A stretch of 64,000 nucleotides of DNA from positions 186,001-250,000 of the forward strand of contig NZ_JAVDYG010000001.1 of NCBI RefSeq assembly GCF_031458325.1. The letters run 5' to 3'. The stretch is from Nocardioides marmoribigeumensis. Lineage in GTDB: Bacteria; Actinomycetota; Actinomycetes; Propionibacteriales; Nocardioidaceae. This document shows, piece by piece, positions 1 to 9,164 of the stretch (its first letter is position 1; each line of letters begins with the position of its first letter). The position numbers and the translations under genes were made by a program. The notes beneath the pieces are model-generated. The model was not told the DNA's origin. It saw nothing but the letters and a program-made list of their open reading frames with translations, and did no database searches.

Positions 1-87
1 CGAATCCGCCGCGGTCGTATCAGGGCCGCCGGTCGCGACTCCTCGTCCCACGTGGCGGCCCCCCACCACCCGACACCGAGGAGAGTC

Positions 88-1056
88 ATGACCACGACGA
101 CCACCAGCTCGCACGACATCCCCGTCGAGGCCGACCTCGACGCCGCGCCCGGACTGCTCGACGGCGCGATGTCGCTGGAGCTGACGCCGCAGCAGTGCAA
201 CCTGGAGTACTGGATCGGCGCCGTCGCCCAGGGCACGCTGCGCGGTCTCGCGAAGGGCGGCCACCGCCCCGAGACCCCCGTCCCGGACCACATGCTCCTG
301 GAGGGCCCGCTGCGGCAGGCCCTCATCGAGGAGTTCGCCTTCCGCTCCGTCGCGGAGGAGAAGGCCACCCGCGCGCTGTCCTACCTCGTGCTGCACGCCC
401 CCGACACCGACACCATGGAGTTCTTCGCCACCCAGCTGGTCGACGAGGCTCGTCACTCGGCCTGCTTCCGCGGCCACCTGCTCGAGCTCGGGGTCGGCGA
501 GGAGGAGCTCGCCGAGACCGTCGAGCGTGCGGCCGGCGCGGACGTCGCGTCCGTGCTGGTGCCCCTCGAGGAGTTCGGCCTCCCCCTGGGACGCGACCAC
601 GGCGACTTCATCGGCGGGGTCATCGTGATCACCGTCCTCGTCGAGGGGGTCCTGGCCCCCGCCGCCGAGCTGAGCGAGCGCAAGTGGCGCCTGCTCGACC
701 CGGCCGCCGCCGAGATCGAGCGCGCGGCGGGCGTCGACGAGATCCGCCACCTCACCGTCGGCAGCTCGATCGTCAAGCGCTACCTCGAGGAGCACCCCGA
801 GGAGCTGGACCGCGTGCAGGCCCTCATCACCCGCGGCCGCGAGCTGTGGGGCAGCCTGCCGGTGCTCGACATGATCCTGCGCCGCGAGCAGCTCTTCCAG
901 CAGGGTCTGGCCGACCACGAGGACCTGCTCGCCGACTACGAGATCGCCCCCGGCAAGCGCCTGCTCGACACCACCGCGGAGGAGCGGATGATGCTCGCCG
1001 CCACGTGGTCGCTGGAGATGCAGGAGAGCCGGCTCGCCTACATGGGACTGAGCTGA
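88..1056 (+). CDS. Ferritin-like diiron oxidase, VlmB type
   Basis: A 322-residue helical protein with the ligand pattern of a ferritin-like diiron oxygenase: Glu in AEEKATR (about residue 90), ExxH in DEARHS (E120, H123), Glu in VEGVLAP (E186) and ExxH in DEIRHL (E218, H221). VlmB of the valanimycin pathway belongs to this type; as I recall it oxidises an N-N intermediate to the azoxy group. That role here is inferred from neighbours (DAG-kinase-like, MmgE/PrpD, DUF2156 and small membrane genes downstream). The ATG at 88 is chosen because a GAGGAGAG ribosome site lies just upstream; an in-frame start at 52 would add an unlikely proline-rich leader. The gene ends two bases before the MMPL start, so it is in the operon. 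An AurF-like N-oxygenase is the alternative. Confidence 0.75.
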   Translation: MTTTTTSSHDIPVEADLDAAPGLLDGAMSLELTPQQCNLEYWIGAVAQGTLRGLAKGGHRPETPVPDHMLLEGPLRQALIEEFAFRSVAEEKATRALSYLVLHAPDTDTMEFFATQLVDEARHSACFRGHLLELGVGEEELAETVERAAGADVASVLVPLEEFGLPLGRDHGDFIGGVIVITVLVEGVLAPAAELSERKWRLLDPAAAEIERAAGVDEIRHLTVGSSIVKRYLEEHPEELDRVQALITRGRELWGSLPVLDMILRREQLFQQGLADHEDLLADYEIAPGKRLLDTTAEERMMLAATWSLEMQESRLAYMGLS

Positions 1057-1057
1057 C

Positions 1058-3166
1058 ATGGAACAGCTCATGGAGCGGGCCGCCCGCGCCCTGCTCGCCC
1101 GCCGCGGCCGCGTCCTGGTCGTCTGGGCGCTGCTCTGCGTGGTCGGCGCCGGCTTCGCCGCCGGTCTCCCGGGCCGCATCGTGTCCGGCGGTGAGGCGCC
1201 GGCCTCGGCGGACTCCGAGAAGGTCGCCCGCGCCCTCGCCGACAGCCCGCTGCCCTCGCTCTTCCTCGCCGTCCGGCTGCCCGCGGACGCCTCCCCGGCG
1301 CTCACCGAGCAGGTCGTCACGAAGGTGGCCGACGAGGCCGGCGACGTCGACGGCGTCACCCGGGTCAGCCGCCTGCCCGACACCCCTCCGGTGACCGAGG
1401 ACGGCGCACGCGTGGTCGTGCTGAACCTGTCCACGACCGGCGGCACGGACGGCGCGATCAAGGTCGCCCACGAGCTCGAGAGCCACGCCGAGCACCTCGC
1501 CCCCGAGGGGACCGACGTGTACGTCGGCGGGTTCGGCGCCTACCGCGACCAGCTCACCGCGCTGTCGCAGCACGACCTGGAACAGGCCGAGCGGCTCGGG
1601 CTCCCGATCGTCTTCCTCGTGCTCCTGCTGACCTTCGGGTCGGTCTGGGCCGCCGGGCTGCCGCTGGTCATCGCGCTGTCCGGGCTGCTGATGGGGCTCG
1701 GCGCGGTCGGCGCGGCGTCGTACGTCCTGCCGATGTCGGACTTCGTCACCAACTCCGCCTCGATGATCGGCGTCGCCCTCGGCGTCGACTACGCGATGTT
1801 CCTGCTGCAGCGGGTCCGCGAGCTCACCCGCCGCGGCACCTCCACCGACGAGGCGATCGTGCAGGCGATGCGCTCGACGGGCACGGCCGTGCTGTGGAGC
1901 GCGGTCACCGTCCTCGCCGCGGAGGCGACCCTCCTGCTCGTCGACAGCCGGTCGATCCGCTCGGCCGCGTTCGGCATGGTGATGGTGACGCTCTTCGCGG
2001 GCCTGACCGCGCTGGTCGTGGCCCCGGTGCTGATCTCGCTGTTCGGCCGCCGGGTCGCCGTCCCCCGCCGCCACGCCGCGGAGGGCGCCTCGACCGCCGG
2101 CTGGCGCCGGTGGGCCACGCGCGTCACCGGCCGCGGAGCGCTGTGGCTGGTGGTGAGCTCGGGCCTGCTCGTCGCCCTCGCGCTGCCCGCGCTCGGGCTG
2201 CGTGACCACGTCTCGATCTCCGGGGCCTCCACGCTGCCGGCCCACGCATCGGTGCGGCAGGCCTACGAGCAGGCCGCGCTGCGCTACGGACCGACCGCGA
2301 TGTCGCCGGTCACGGTGCTCACCGACGGGCCGGACGCGCCCCTGCGGCAGGTGCTCGCGAGCTCGCCCGACGTGGTCTCGGTCGACGCCGTGCCGCTGGG
2401 CGACGGCCGGTCGGCCGTGGCGGTCACCACCACGCACGAGCCCTACTCCGCAGCGAACCGCGACTTCGTCCAGATGCTGCGGGACCGCTCCGACGGCGAC
2501 TACCTCGTCGGGGGCGAGACCGCGGCCTCGATGGACGCGACCCGCGCGATGTTCGACGGGCTCCCACGGGTCGGCGTCGCGCTCCTGGTCGTGGTCGCCC
2601 TCGTGCTGCTCCTGGCGCTGCGGTCGGTCTTCCTGCCGCTCAAGGCGGTCGCGCTCGTCGTGGTCTCCCTCGGGGCGAGCCTGGGCTCGCTGCTCCTGCT
2701 CACCAGCACCGAGTGGGGAGCGAGGCTGATCGGGGCCAGCGGCCCGGGCGACATCCACCCGATCGTGCCGATCACGATCGTCGCGGTGACGGTGGCGCTC
2801 TCGACCGACTACGAGGTCATCCTCATCTCGCGCATGAAGGAGGTCTTCGAGCGCACCGGCGACAACCGCGGCGCGATCGTCGACGGCGTCGAGCACACCG
2901 GCGGTGTCATCACGAGCGCCGCCGCGATCATGGTCGCCGTCTTCTTCGGCTTCGCGATGGCCGACCTCGCGCCCCTCAAGCAGCTGGGCGTCGGCCTCGC
3001 CATCGCCGTGGTCCTCGACGCGACCGTGGTGCGCGGTGTCCTCGTCCCGGCCGCGATGGCCGTGATGGGCGCGCGCAACTGGTGGTGGCCGGGACGCCCG
3101 GTGAGCCTCCCGGTGGTGCCCGAGCCGCGACCCCGCCACGCCCGCCTCGAGGAGGTGGCGTCGTGA
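1058..3166 (+). CDS. MMPL/RND-family membrane transporter
   Basis: A 702-residue integral membrane protein of the MMPL branch of RND exporters. It has an N-terminal transmembrane helix (VLVVWALLCVVGAGFAAGL), a large extracytoplasmic loop, a helical bundle, then a second loop and bundle. The two halves carry paired motifs, GVDYAMFLLQRVRE and STDYEVILISRMKE, as expected for the internal duplication of this family. MMPL proteins typically export lipids or lipophilic metabolites, which suits the lipid-modifying genes around it, so export of the cluster product (or immunity) is the likely role by inference. It starts two bases after the diiron gene stop, and its own stop overlaps the GTG of the next gene. 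Confidence 0.85.
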   Translation: MEQLMERAARALLARRGRVLVVWALLCVVGAGFAAGLPGRIVSGGEAPASADSEKVARALADSPLPSLFLAVRLPADASPALTEQVVTKVADEAGDVDGVTRVSRLPDTPPVTEDGARVVVLNLSTTGGTDGAIKVAHELESHAEHLAPEGTDVYVGGFGAYRDQLTALSQHDLEQAERLGLPIVFLVLLLTFGSVWAAGLPLVIALSGLLMGLGAVGAASYVLPMSDFVTNSASMIGVALGVDYAMFLLQRVRELTRRGTSTDEAIVQAMRSTGTAVLWSAVTVLAAEATLLLVDSRSIRSAAFGMVMVTLFAGLTALVVAPVLISLFGRRVAVPRRHAAEGASTAGWRRWATRVTGRGALWLVVSSGLLVALALPALGLRDHVSISGASTLPAHASVRQAYEQAALRYGPTAMSPVTVLTDGPDAPLRQVLASSPDVVSVDAVPLGDGRSAVAVTTTHEPYSAANRDFVQMLRDRSDGDYLVGGETAASMDATRAMFDGLPRVGVALLVVVALVLLLALRSVFLPLKAVALVVVSLGASLGSLLLLTSTEWGARLIGASGPGDIHPIVPITIVAVTVALSTDYEVILISRMKEVFERTGDNRGAIVDGVEHTGGVITSAAAIMVAVFFGFAMADLAPLKQLGVGLAIAVVLDATVVRGVLVPAAMAVMGARNWWWPGRPVSLPVVPEPRPRHARLEEVAS

Positions 3167-4101
3167 GGACGCTCGGCGGCACGACCTTCCGGGACTGCCT
3201 CGTCGTCGCCAACCCGGCGGCCGGCAGCATCCAGGACGACACCGCCTCCCGGGTCGCCACCGCGGTGGCGCGCTCGGGTGCACTCGAGGGCCCGCTTCGC
3301 CTGGTCCGCACCGAGGGCCCCGGCCACGCCGCGGCGCTCGCCGCGGGAGACCCGGCCGAGCTCGTCGTCGCGATCGGCGGGGACGGCACGGTCAGCGAGG
3401 TCACCCAGGTGCTCGCCGGCACCGACCGGACGCTGTGCGCCCTCCCCGCCGGCAGCGGCAACTCGACCGCCCGCGCGCTGTGGGGTGACCGCTCCTGCGA
3501 CGAGGTCACCGACCTGCTGCGGCACGGCCGGACCAGGACCTGGCGCATCGACCTGCTGCGCCTCGCCGAGCTCGACGCGGTGTCGGTGCTCGGCACGTCC
3601 ACCGGGTTCCTCGCGCAGGTGCTCGCCGACGCCGCGGCGTACGACGGCGTGCTGAGCGGGATCGACAGGTACTACGCGGCCGCCGCCGGACTCCTCTCCG
3701 ACATGCCCGACTCCCCCACCCGCGTGAGCGTCGACGGAGCCGTGCTCAGCGACGGGCCGACGAGCTCGGTCGCGATCGGCGGCGGGAGGCACCGTGCCCG
3801 CGCGTTCGAGTTCCTGCCGCGATCGGTGCTCGACGACGGGCTGCTCGACGTCAGCACCATCGAGCACCTCACCGGGGAGGCGACCGAGAGGGTGGCCGCC
3901 ACGATCCCGACCGGCGACCACCTCGACCTGCCCGGCGTGACCTACGCCCGCGGTCGCGAGGTCGTCGTGGAGCGCACCGACGGCCACCCCCTCGTCGCCG
4001 AGCACGACGGCACCGTCGTCGACGTCGGACCGCGCCTCACCGCCAGCGTCATGCCCGCCGCGCTCACCGTCCTCACCGTCCTCGACCGTCCTCGACCCTG
4101 A
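3163..4101 (+). CDS. Diacylglycerol/sphingosine kinase-fold kinase, VlmJ type
   Basis: A 312-residue lipid-kinase-fold protein with the nucleotide-binding GGDGT motif at residues 72-76, followed by LPAGSGNSTAR, both diagnostic of the DAGK catalytic family. GTG start, overlapping the MMPL stop (GTGA). In valanimycin biosynthesis the DAGK homologue VlmJ phosphorylates the hydroxyl of valanimycin hydrate so that an MmgE/PrpD protein (VlmK) can eliminate phosphate. An MmgE/PrpD gene lies three genes downstream, so that pairing is the preferred reading. The family assignment is firm; the substrate is inference. A lipid kinase that modifies membrane lipids is the alternative, given the adjacent desaturase. 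Confidence 0.82.
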   Translation: MRTLGGTTFRDCLVVANPAAGSIQDDTASRVATAVARSGALEGPLRLVRTEGPGHAAALAAGDPAELVVAIGGDGTVSEVTQVLAGTDRTLCALPAGSGNSTARALWGDRSCDEVTDLLRHGRTRTWRIDLLRLAELDAVSVLGTSTGFLAQVLADAAAYDGVLSGIDRYYAAAAGLLSDMPDSPTRVSVDGAVLSDGPTSSVAIGGGRHRARAFEFLPRSVLDDGLLDVSTIEHLTGEATERVAATIPTGDHLDLPGVTYARGREVVVERTDGHPLVAEHDGTVVDVGPRLTASVMPAALTVLTVLDRPRP

Positions 4102-4113
4102 AGGAAACCCGTC

Positions 4114-5223
4114 ATGACCCTCCTGACCGCCGCTCCCGAGCAGCCCCTCCACCCGGCAGCCGGACCGGGCATCCTGCCGCGGTCGGACTGGCCGTCCATC
4201 GGCAACCAGCACTGGACCGAGCTCCAACGCCGCATCAAGGCGGCCGGTCTTATGGACCCGAAGCCGGTCTACTACTGGGCCAAGATCACCTCCAACCTAG
4301 CGATGCTCGTCGCGTCGTGGGTGGCCCTCTTCGTCGTCGGCGACTCGTGGTGGTTCCTCGTGGTCGCGGCCGCCATGGCCTTCTGCTACACGCAGACCGG
4401 CTTCATCGGCCACGACATCGGGCACCGCCAGGTGACCCGCAGCCGCCGCGGGCAGGACCTCCTCGGGCTCCTGCACGGCAACCTGCTGATGGGCTTCTCC
4501 TACGGCTGGTGGGTGGGTCACCACAACAGCCACCACTCGAACCCCAACCACCTGGAGAAGGACTCCGACATCGTCCGCCGGCGGGCGATCTTCATCCCCG
4601 ACCAGGGGTTCGCGGAGAAGCGCCGCACGCGCGGGACGCAGTTCATCGTGCGGCACCAGCACCTGCTGTTCTACCCGCTGCTCTCCACCGAGTCGCTCGG
4701 CCTGCGCACCGAGTCCCTCAAGGCGCTGCGGGCCCGGCTGCCGCGCCTGACCCGCACCGAGACGGTGCTGATCCTCACCCACCTCGCCCTCTACTTCGGC
4801 ACGCTGGTGTGGGTCCTCGGCCCCCTCAAGGCGCTGCTGTTCGTGCTCACCATGAACGCGATGTTCGGGGTCTACATCGGCGCGGTCTTCGCCCCCAACC
4901 ACAAGGGGATGCCGATCCAGCTGCCCGAGGAGGAGTGGGGGTGGCTCACCCGCCAGGTCGTCACCTCGCGCAACATCCGGTCGTCGTACCTCATCGACTT
5001 CCTGTACGGCGGTCTCAACTACCAGGTCGAGCACCACCTCTACCCGGCCATGCCGCGCAAGAACCTGCGCCACGCGCGCCCGATCACCAAGGCCTACTGC
5101 GCCGAGATCGGCCTGCCCTACCACGAGGTCGGCGTCGTCCGGTCCTTCACCGAGGTCATCGCGCACCTCTACCGCACCACGAAGTCCTACCAGGCCCTCG
5201 CCGCCACCCAGAAGGAGATCTGA
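4114..5223 (+). CDS. Membrane fatty acid desaturase
   Basis: A 369-residue integral membrane di-iron desaturase with the three histidine boxes: HDIGH (100-104), HHNSHH (136-141) and QVEHH (304-308, with Gln in the first position of the third box as in front-end and DesA3-like desaturases). Transmembrane segments flank the boxes around residues 60-95 and 215-255. The family introduces a double bond in an acyl chain on CoA, lipid or carrier. Here it sits between the kinase and methyltransferase genes, separated by 12 and 3 bases, with a GGAAAC ribosome-site-like sequence upstream. Likely it desaturates the acyl chain that becomes the alkyl part of the cluster product. Regiospecificity cannot be read from sequence. 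Confidence 0.88.
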   Translation: MTLLTAAPEQPLHPAAGPGILPRSDWPSIGNQHWTELQRRIKAAGLMDPKPVYYWAKITSNLAMLVASWVALFVVGDSWWFLVVAAAMAFCYTQTGFIGHDIGHRQVTRSRRGQDLLGLLHGNLLMGFSYGWWVGHHNSHHSNPNHLEKDSDIVRRRAIFIPDQGFAEKRRTRGTQFIVRHQHLLFYPLLSTESLGLRTESLKALRARLPRLTRTETVLILTHLALYFGTLVWVLGPLKALLFVLTMNAMFGVYIGAVFAPNHKGMPIQLPEEEWGWLTRQVVTSRNIRSSYLIDFLYGGLNYQVEHHLYPAMPRKNLRHARPITKAYCAEIGLPYHEVGVVRSFTEVIAHLYRTTKSYQALAATQKEI

Positions 5224-5226
5224 CCC

Positions 5227-6132
5227 ATGTCCGTGCTCGACCGCCCCACCGACGTCGGCCAGCTCCGGCCCAGCCAGACCGCCGAGATCACCTGCGCGCA
5301 GCGGGCCGGCGAGACCCTGCGGCCTGCCGACCGCCGCCTCATCGACGACCCCGTCGCACGGGTCTTCGTCACCCGGCCCCTGCGCCGGCTGATGGTCCGC
5401 AACCGGGTCACCTCGCGCCTCACCCTGAGGACCTTCGACCACCTCTACGGCGGGTTCATGGCGATCGTCCTGCTGCGCAACCGCTGGTTCGAGGAGCTGC
5501 TCGCCGAGCTCGTGTCCGACGGGGTCACCCAGGTGGTCAGCCTGGGAGCCGGCTACGACACGACCGCGTGGCGGCTGGACCTCGGCGGCGCCACGCTCTT
5601 CGAGGTCGACGCCCCTCCGACCCAGGAGCTGAAGCGCTCCCTCACCCGCGGCCTCGAACCGCGCGGTGACCTGCGCTACGTCGCCTGCGACTTCGAGACC
5701 GACTCGCTTCCCGAGCGCCTGCTCGAGGCCGGCTTCGACCCCACGAGGCCCGCGCTGTTCGTCTGGTACGGCGTCTCGTTCTTCCTCACCCCCGCCGCCG
5801 TCCGCGTCACCCTGGAGGACGTCGCCGGGCTGGCCGCCGTCGGCAGCCGGTTCGTCTGGGACTACCTCGACCCGTCGGTGGTCGACGGCACGACGCGCTA
5901 CCGCGGGGCCCTGCGCGCGCGGGCCGCGGTGGCCAAGCGTGGCGAGCCCTACACCTACGGGCTCACCGCCGACGGCGCGGAGAAGGTCATGGAGCTGCAC
6001 GGCTTCCGCGTCGAGGACAACCTGTCGATGGCCCAGCTCGCAGGACGGTACGGCGGCCCGCGCGGTTTCGCCTACAGCACCGACGACTTCTTCGGGATCG
6101 TCACCGGGGTCCGCGTCCGGGACGTGCCGTGA
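5227..6132 (+). CDS. SAM-dependent O-methyltransferase, LCMT/PPM1-like family
   Basis: A 301-residue class I methyltransferase of the leucine carboxyl methyltransferase-like family, abundant in actinobacteria. The SAM loop reads VSLGAGYDTTAWRLDL near residues 103-119, followed by an acidic ribose-binding segment LFEVDAP; the N-terminal AQRAGETLRPADRRLIDDP block is also typical. Members methylate carboxyl or hydroxyl oxygens. In this operon it could methylate the carboxylate or a hydroxyl of an azoxy product (inference). Its stop overlaps the GTG of the next gene, and it starts 3 bases after the desaturase stop. Confidence 0.82.
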   Translation: MSVLDRPTDVGQLRPSQTAEITCAQRAGETLRPADRRLIDDPVARVFVTRPLRRLMVRNRVTSRLTLRTFDHLYGGFMAIVLLRNRWFEELLAELVSDGVTQVVSLGAGYDTTAWRLDLGGATLFEVDAPPTQELKRSLTRGLEPRGDLRYVACDFETDSLPERLLEAGFDPTRPALFVWYGVSFFLTPAAVRVTLEDVAGLAAVGSRFVWDYLDPSVVDGTTRYRGALRARAAVAKRGEPYTYGLTADGAEKVMELHGFRVEDNLSMAQLAGRYGGPRGFAYSTDDFFGIVTGVRVRDVP

Positions 6133-7595
6133 CGGCGATCGAGCGGCTGTCCACCTGGGCGTCCTCGGTGCGCCTGCCGGACGTCCCCGACCGGGTCGTC
6201 GCGCTCGCGGAGAGCCAGGTGCTCTCGCAGCTCGCGGCGGCCCGCGCCGGGCTCCAGCACCCGCTCGGGCAGCGGCTGGTCGCGGGGCTGGGCCGTCCCT
6301 TCGACGGCGCCGCCGCGCAGTCGGCGTACGTCCTCGCCGGGCTGACGTCGTGGCTGCACTTCGACGACACGGCCTATGCCGGCCACCTGTCCAACTCGAC
6401 CGCGACCGTGCCGCTGGCCTACGCCCACGCGCTGGAGCTCGACGGCGAGCAGCTGCTGACCGCCGTGGTCGTCGCCAACGAGTGTGCGGCGCGGATCGCG
6501 GCGGCCGCCACGCTGGGCCGTTTCCGCGGGCAGAACGCCGCCCACACGCACGTCGCGGGCGCGGTCGCGGGACGCCTCGCCGCCGAGGCGGCGCCGCGGC
6601 AGCAGTGGGTGGACGCGCTGGGGCTGGCGTTCAGCCTCCCGCCCTACCCGCTCCTGCCGGCCTTCCTCAGCAGTGACGCGAAGACGCTCAGCGCCTCGGT
6701 GCCGGTGCGTCTCGGGCTCGACGCCTGCGACGCCGCGGCGGCCGGGCTGCAGGGGCACCCCGGGATCCTCGAGGAGCCGGACGGCTTCCTGGACCGCTTC
6801 GCGACCGTGCCGCTTCCGGAGGCCGTCGACCTCGACCTCGGCGTGCGCTGGCACACCGACTCCCTGTCCTTCAAGGTCCACCCGGGCGGGCCCGGCCTGG
6901 ACGCCGCGGTCGACTGCGCCTCGGAGCTCGTGTCCCGCTTGGGGCTCCTCGAGGAGGCCGACGTCGCGTCGGTGGTGGTGGAGACCTCGCTCTACACGAT
7001 CGTGGTCGAGCAGCGCGCCGGCGCGTTCGTCGACGGCCCCCGCTCGCCCGTGCACGCCCTGGTCTTCCACACGCCGTACGCCGTGGCGACGACGCTGCTC
7101 ACCGGGTCCTTCTCGGGGCCTGACCTCGCCCCGCCGCGGCTCGACGACGACGCCCGGTGGGCCCTGGCCGCGCGGGTGCGGCTCGAGCACGACGAGGCGA
7201 TGACGCGCGAGTCCCTGAGGTGCGAGGTGCCGTTCGGCGAGGCCGTGCGGCAGGCCGGCCCCCGGGCCGAGGCCTGGCTCTCCGAGGTCGGCGGCGACTG
7301 GCTGGTGGACCTCGTCGGCACGCCGCCACCGCCCTCGCCGACCTTCGACGGCGTGGCCAAGGCGACCCCCGCCCGCGTGGTGCTCACGCTGGCCGACGGG
7401 TCGGTGCACGTCGCGGAGCGCTCGATCCCCGTCGGCGCGACCGGTGACCCCTCACGCGACCACCACGCCTCGCTGGTGCGACGCAAGTGGTCGTCCGTGG
7501 GCGGGGACGAGAAGGTCGCCGACCTCGCCCTGTCGCTGAGGACCGCCTCGGCCTCCGACGTGCGCCTCATGCTCGAGGCCGCACTCACGCCCTGA
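6129..7595 (+). CDS. MmgE/PrpD-family dehydratase/lyase, VlmK type
   Basis: A 488-residue MmgE/PrpD-fold protein (2-methylcitrate dehydratase superfamily), with the N-terminal helical domain starting around LSTWASSVRLPDVPDRVVAL, the conserved LTSWLHFDDTA segment, and the AYAHALELDGEQLLTAVVVANE block typical of the family. GTG start overlaps the methyltransferase stop. VlmK from the valanimycin cluster is a member of this family and acts with VlmJ to dehydrate valanimycin hydrate by eliminating phosphate. Co-occurrence with a DAGK-like kinase in this operon supports the same two-step phosphorylation/elimination. An ordinary iminodisuccinate- or methylcitrate-type lyase is unlikely without prp genes nearby. 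Confidence 0.8.
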   Translation: MTAIERLSTWASSVRLPDVPDRVVALAESQVLSQLAAARAGLQHPLGQRLVAGLGRPFDGAAAQSAYVLAGLTSWLHFDDTAYAGHLSNSTATVPLAYAHALELDGEQLLTAVVVANECAARIAAAATLGRFRGQNAAHTHVAGAVAGRLAAEAAPRQQWVDALGLAFSLPPYPLLPAFLSSDAKTLSASVPVRLGLDACDAAAAGLQGHPGILEEPDGFLDRFATVPLPEAVDLDLGVRWHTDSLSFKVHPGGPGLDAAVDCASELVSRLGLLEEADVASVVVETSLYTIVVEQRAGAFVDGPRSPVHALVFHTPYAVATTLLTGSFSGPDLAPPRLDDDARWALAARVRLEHDEAMTRESLRCEVPFGEAVRQAGPRAEAWLSEVGGDWLVDLVGTPPPPSPTFDGVAKATPARVVLTLADGSVHVAERSIPVGATGDPSRDHHASLVRRKWSSVGGDEKVADLALSLRTASASDVRLMLEAALTP

Positions 7596-7678
7596 GATCT
7601 CGCGCCGAGACGTATCACCGGCCGTCGCGAACGCCTCTTCCCTCCCGACAGATCCCCACCCCGGAGGAGACCAGCGAC

Positions 7679-8128
7679 ATGCCCGTCATCGACGAGACCG
7701 TGACCGTCCCAGCGCCCGTGCCGACCGTGTTCTCCTACCTGGTCGACGGCGAGAACCTCCCGGCCTGGGACAGCTCGATCATCGAGTGCACCCGGGTGGC
7801 CGGGGCCGCCGAGGTCGCGGTCGGCACGCGCTACGCCGGCGTCAGCAGGATCATGGGCAAGCGCCTCCCCTGGACCACCGAGGTCGTCGAGCACACCCCC
7901 GACCGCAGCGCGACCAGCCGCAGCGTCGAGGGGTCCCTCAGCTTCACCGCGACCTACGAGGTCGAGGCCGTCCCGGGCGGCACCCGTGTCCGCTACCTGC
8001 TGCAGGCCGACTCCGGCCTGGGTGGGGCCTTCGGCAAGGTGATGGAGCCCCTGGTCGAGAAGGCGCAGACCAAGGTCGTCCGCGCCAACCTCCAGCACCT
8101 CGTCGCGACGTTCGCGAAGGTGGCCTGA
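7679..8128 (+). CDS. SRPBCC (START-like) ligand-binding protein
   Basis: A 149-residue SRPBCC/polyketide-cyclase-like helix-grip protein (starts MPVIDETVTVPAPVPTVFSY, then DGENLPAWDSSIIE). The fold binds hydrophobic ligands. ATG at 7679 is preceded by GGAGGAGACC, a strong ribosome site; longer in-frame starts upstream would overlap the end of the MmgE/PrpD gene. The 83-base gap before it is the largest inside the operon and could hold an internal promoter, although none is convincing. It ends one base before the reductase start. Function is unknown; it may bind or present a lipophilic pathway intermediate. Confidence 0.75.
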   Translation: MPVIDETVTVPAPVPTVFSYLVDGENLPAWDSSIIECTRVAGAAEVAVGTRYAGVSRIMGKRLPWTTEVVEHTPDRSATSRSVEGSLSFTATYEVEAVPGGTRVRYLLQADSGLGGAFGKVMEPLVEKAQTKVVRANLQHLVATFAKVA

Positions 8129-8129
8129 G

Positions 8130-9164
8130 ATGACGCGCACGATCCTCCTCACCGGTGCCTCGGGCGTCGTCGGCAAAGCCCTGCTGCCGCGCCTGCTGCG
8201 GAGCGGCGACCGGGTCGTCGCCCTGGTCCACCGCACTCCCGTCACCCACCCCGGCGTCACCAGCATCCGCGGCGACGTCGCCGCCCCGCGGCTGGGGCTC
8301 TCCGAGCGCGACCACGCCGCCCTGGCCCGCCAGGTCGACGTCGTGGTCCACGCCGCCGCCGTCACCGACTTCAACCGCAGCGACGGGTCGCTCGAGGCCA
8401 CCAACATCGCGGGGACCAGCAACATGGTCGCCCTGGCCGAGGCCGCCGGAGCCCTGCTCTACCACGTGTCCACGGCGTTCGTCGGGGTCGGCAGCACGGT
8501 CGGTCGCGGTGAGCAGGCCGCCGGCTACGCGGCCTCCAAGGCCCAGGGTGAGGACGTCGTACGACGGGCCACGGTGCCGCACGTGATCCTGCGGCCGAGC
8601 GTCGTGATCGGGGACTCCGAGACCGGCGAGATGGCAGCCTTCCAGGGCCTGCACCAGGTCGTGCAGGGGCTCTTCGCCGGCCTCGTGCCGATCATCCCCT
8701 TCGACGCCGCCTGGCCGATCGACTTCGTCCCCGTCGACGTCGTCGCCGACTGCATCGCCACCGTGGTGGAGAAGCGCGTGACCGAGGGTGAGCTCTGGCT
8801 CGCCGCGGGCGACCGCGCGCTGCGCCTCGACGACGCGATGGACGTCGCGGTCGAGTGGGCCCACCGGTGCGGCGTCGAGGTCGACACCCCGCGGTTCGTC
8901 ACCCCCGACCTGTGGGACCGGCTCATCGCGCCGGTGTTCCTCGACGAGCTGCCCGACTTCGTGGCCAGGTCGGTGACCCGGATGCTGGAGTTCTTCACGA
9001 CGTACCTCCAGGACGGGCAGACCAAGCCGAGCAGCCTGCGCGAGCTCGAGGCCCTCGGCGCGATGCCGCTGCCGGACCAGACCGAGTCCCTCGCCGCGAG
9101 CCTGCACCACTGGGCCGACGTCAAGGGGCACCACCTGTGCGAGGCGACCAGGAGCGCGGCGTGA
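8130..9164 (+). CDS. Fatty-acyl (thioester) reductase, NAD(P)-dependent SDR family
   Basis: A 344-residue extended short-chain dehydrogenase with N-terminal nucleotide-binding motif TGASGVVG (8-15), the catalytic YxxxK as YAASK (133-137) and STAFVG contributing the Ser/Thr. The segment ILRPSVVIGDSETGEM is characteristic of fatty-acyl-CoA reductases and carboxylic-acid-reductase terminal domains (Male-sterility/NAD-binding_4). Expected reaction: reductive release of an acyl thioester to an aldehyde. The directly coupled class III aminotransferase would convert that aldehyde to an amine. No adenylation or carrier domain is fused, so the acyl-CoA or acyl-ACP must come from elsewhere. Confidence 0.8.
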   Translation: MTRTILLTGASGVVGKALLPRLLRSGDRVVALVHRTPVTHPGVTSIRGDVAAPRLGLSERDHAALARQVDVVVHAAAVTDFNRSDGSLEATNIAGTSNMVALAEAAGALLYHVSTAFVGVGSTVGRGEQAAGYAASKAQGEDVVRRATVPHVILRPSVVIGDSETGEMAAFQGLHQVVQGLFAGLVPIIPFDAAWPIDFVPVDVVADCIATVVEKRVTEGELWLAAGDRALRLDDAMDVAVEWAHRCGVEVDTPRFVTPDLWDRLIAPVFLDELPDFVARSVTRMLEFFTTYLQDGQTKPSSLRELEALGAMPLPDQTESLAASLHHWADVKGHHLCEATRSAA

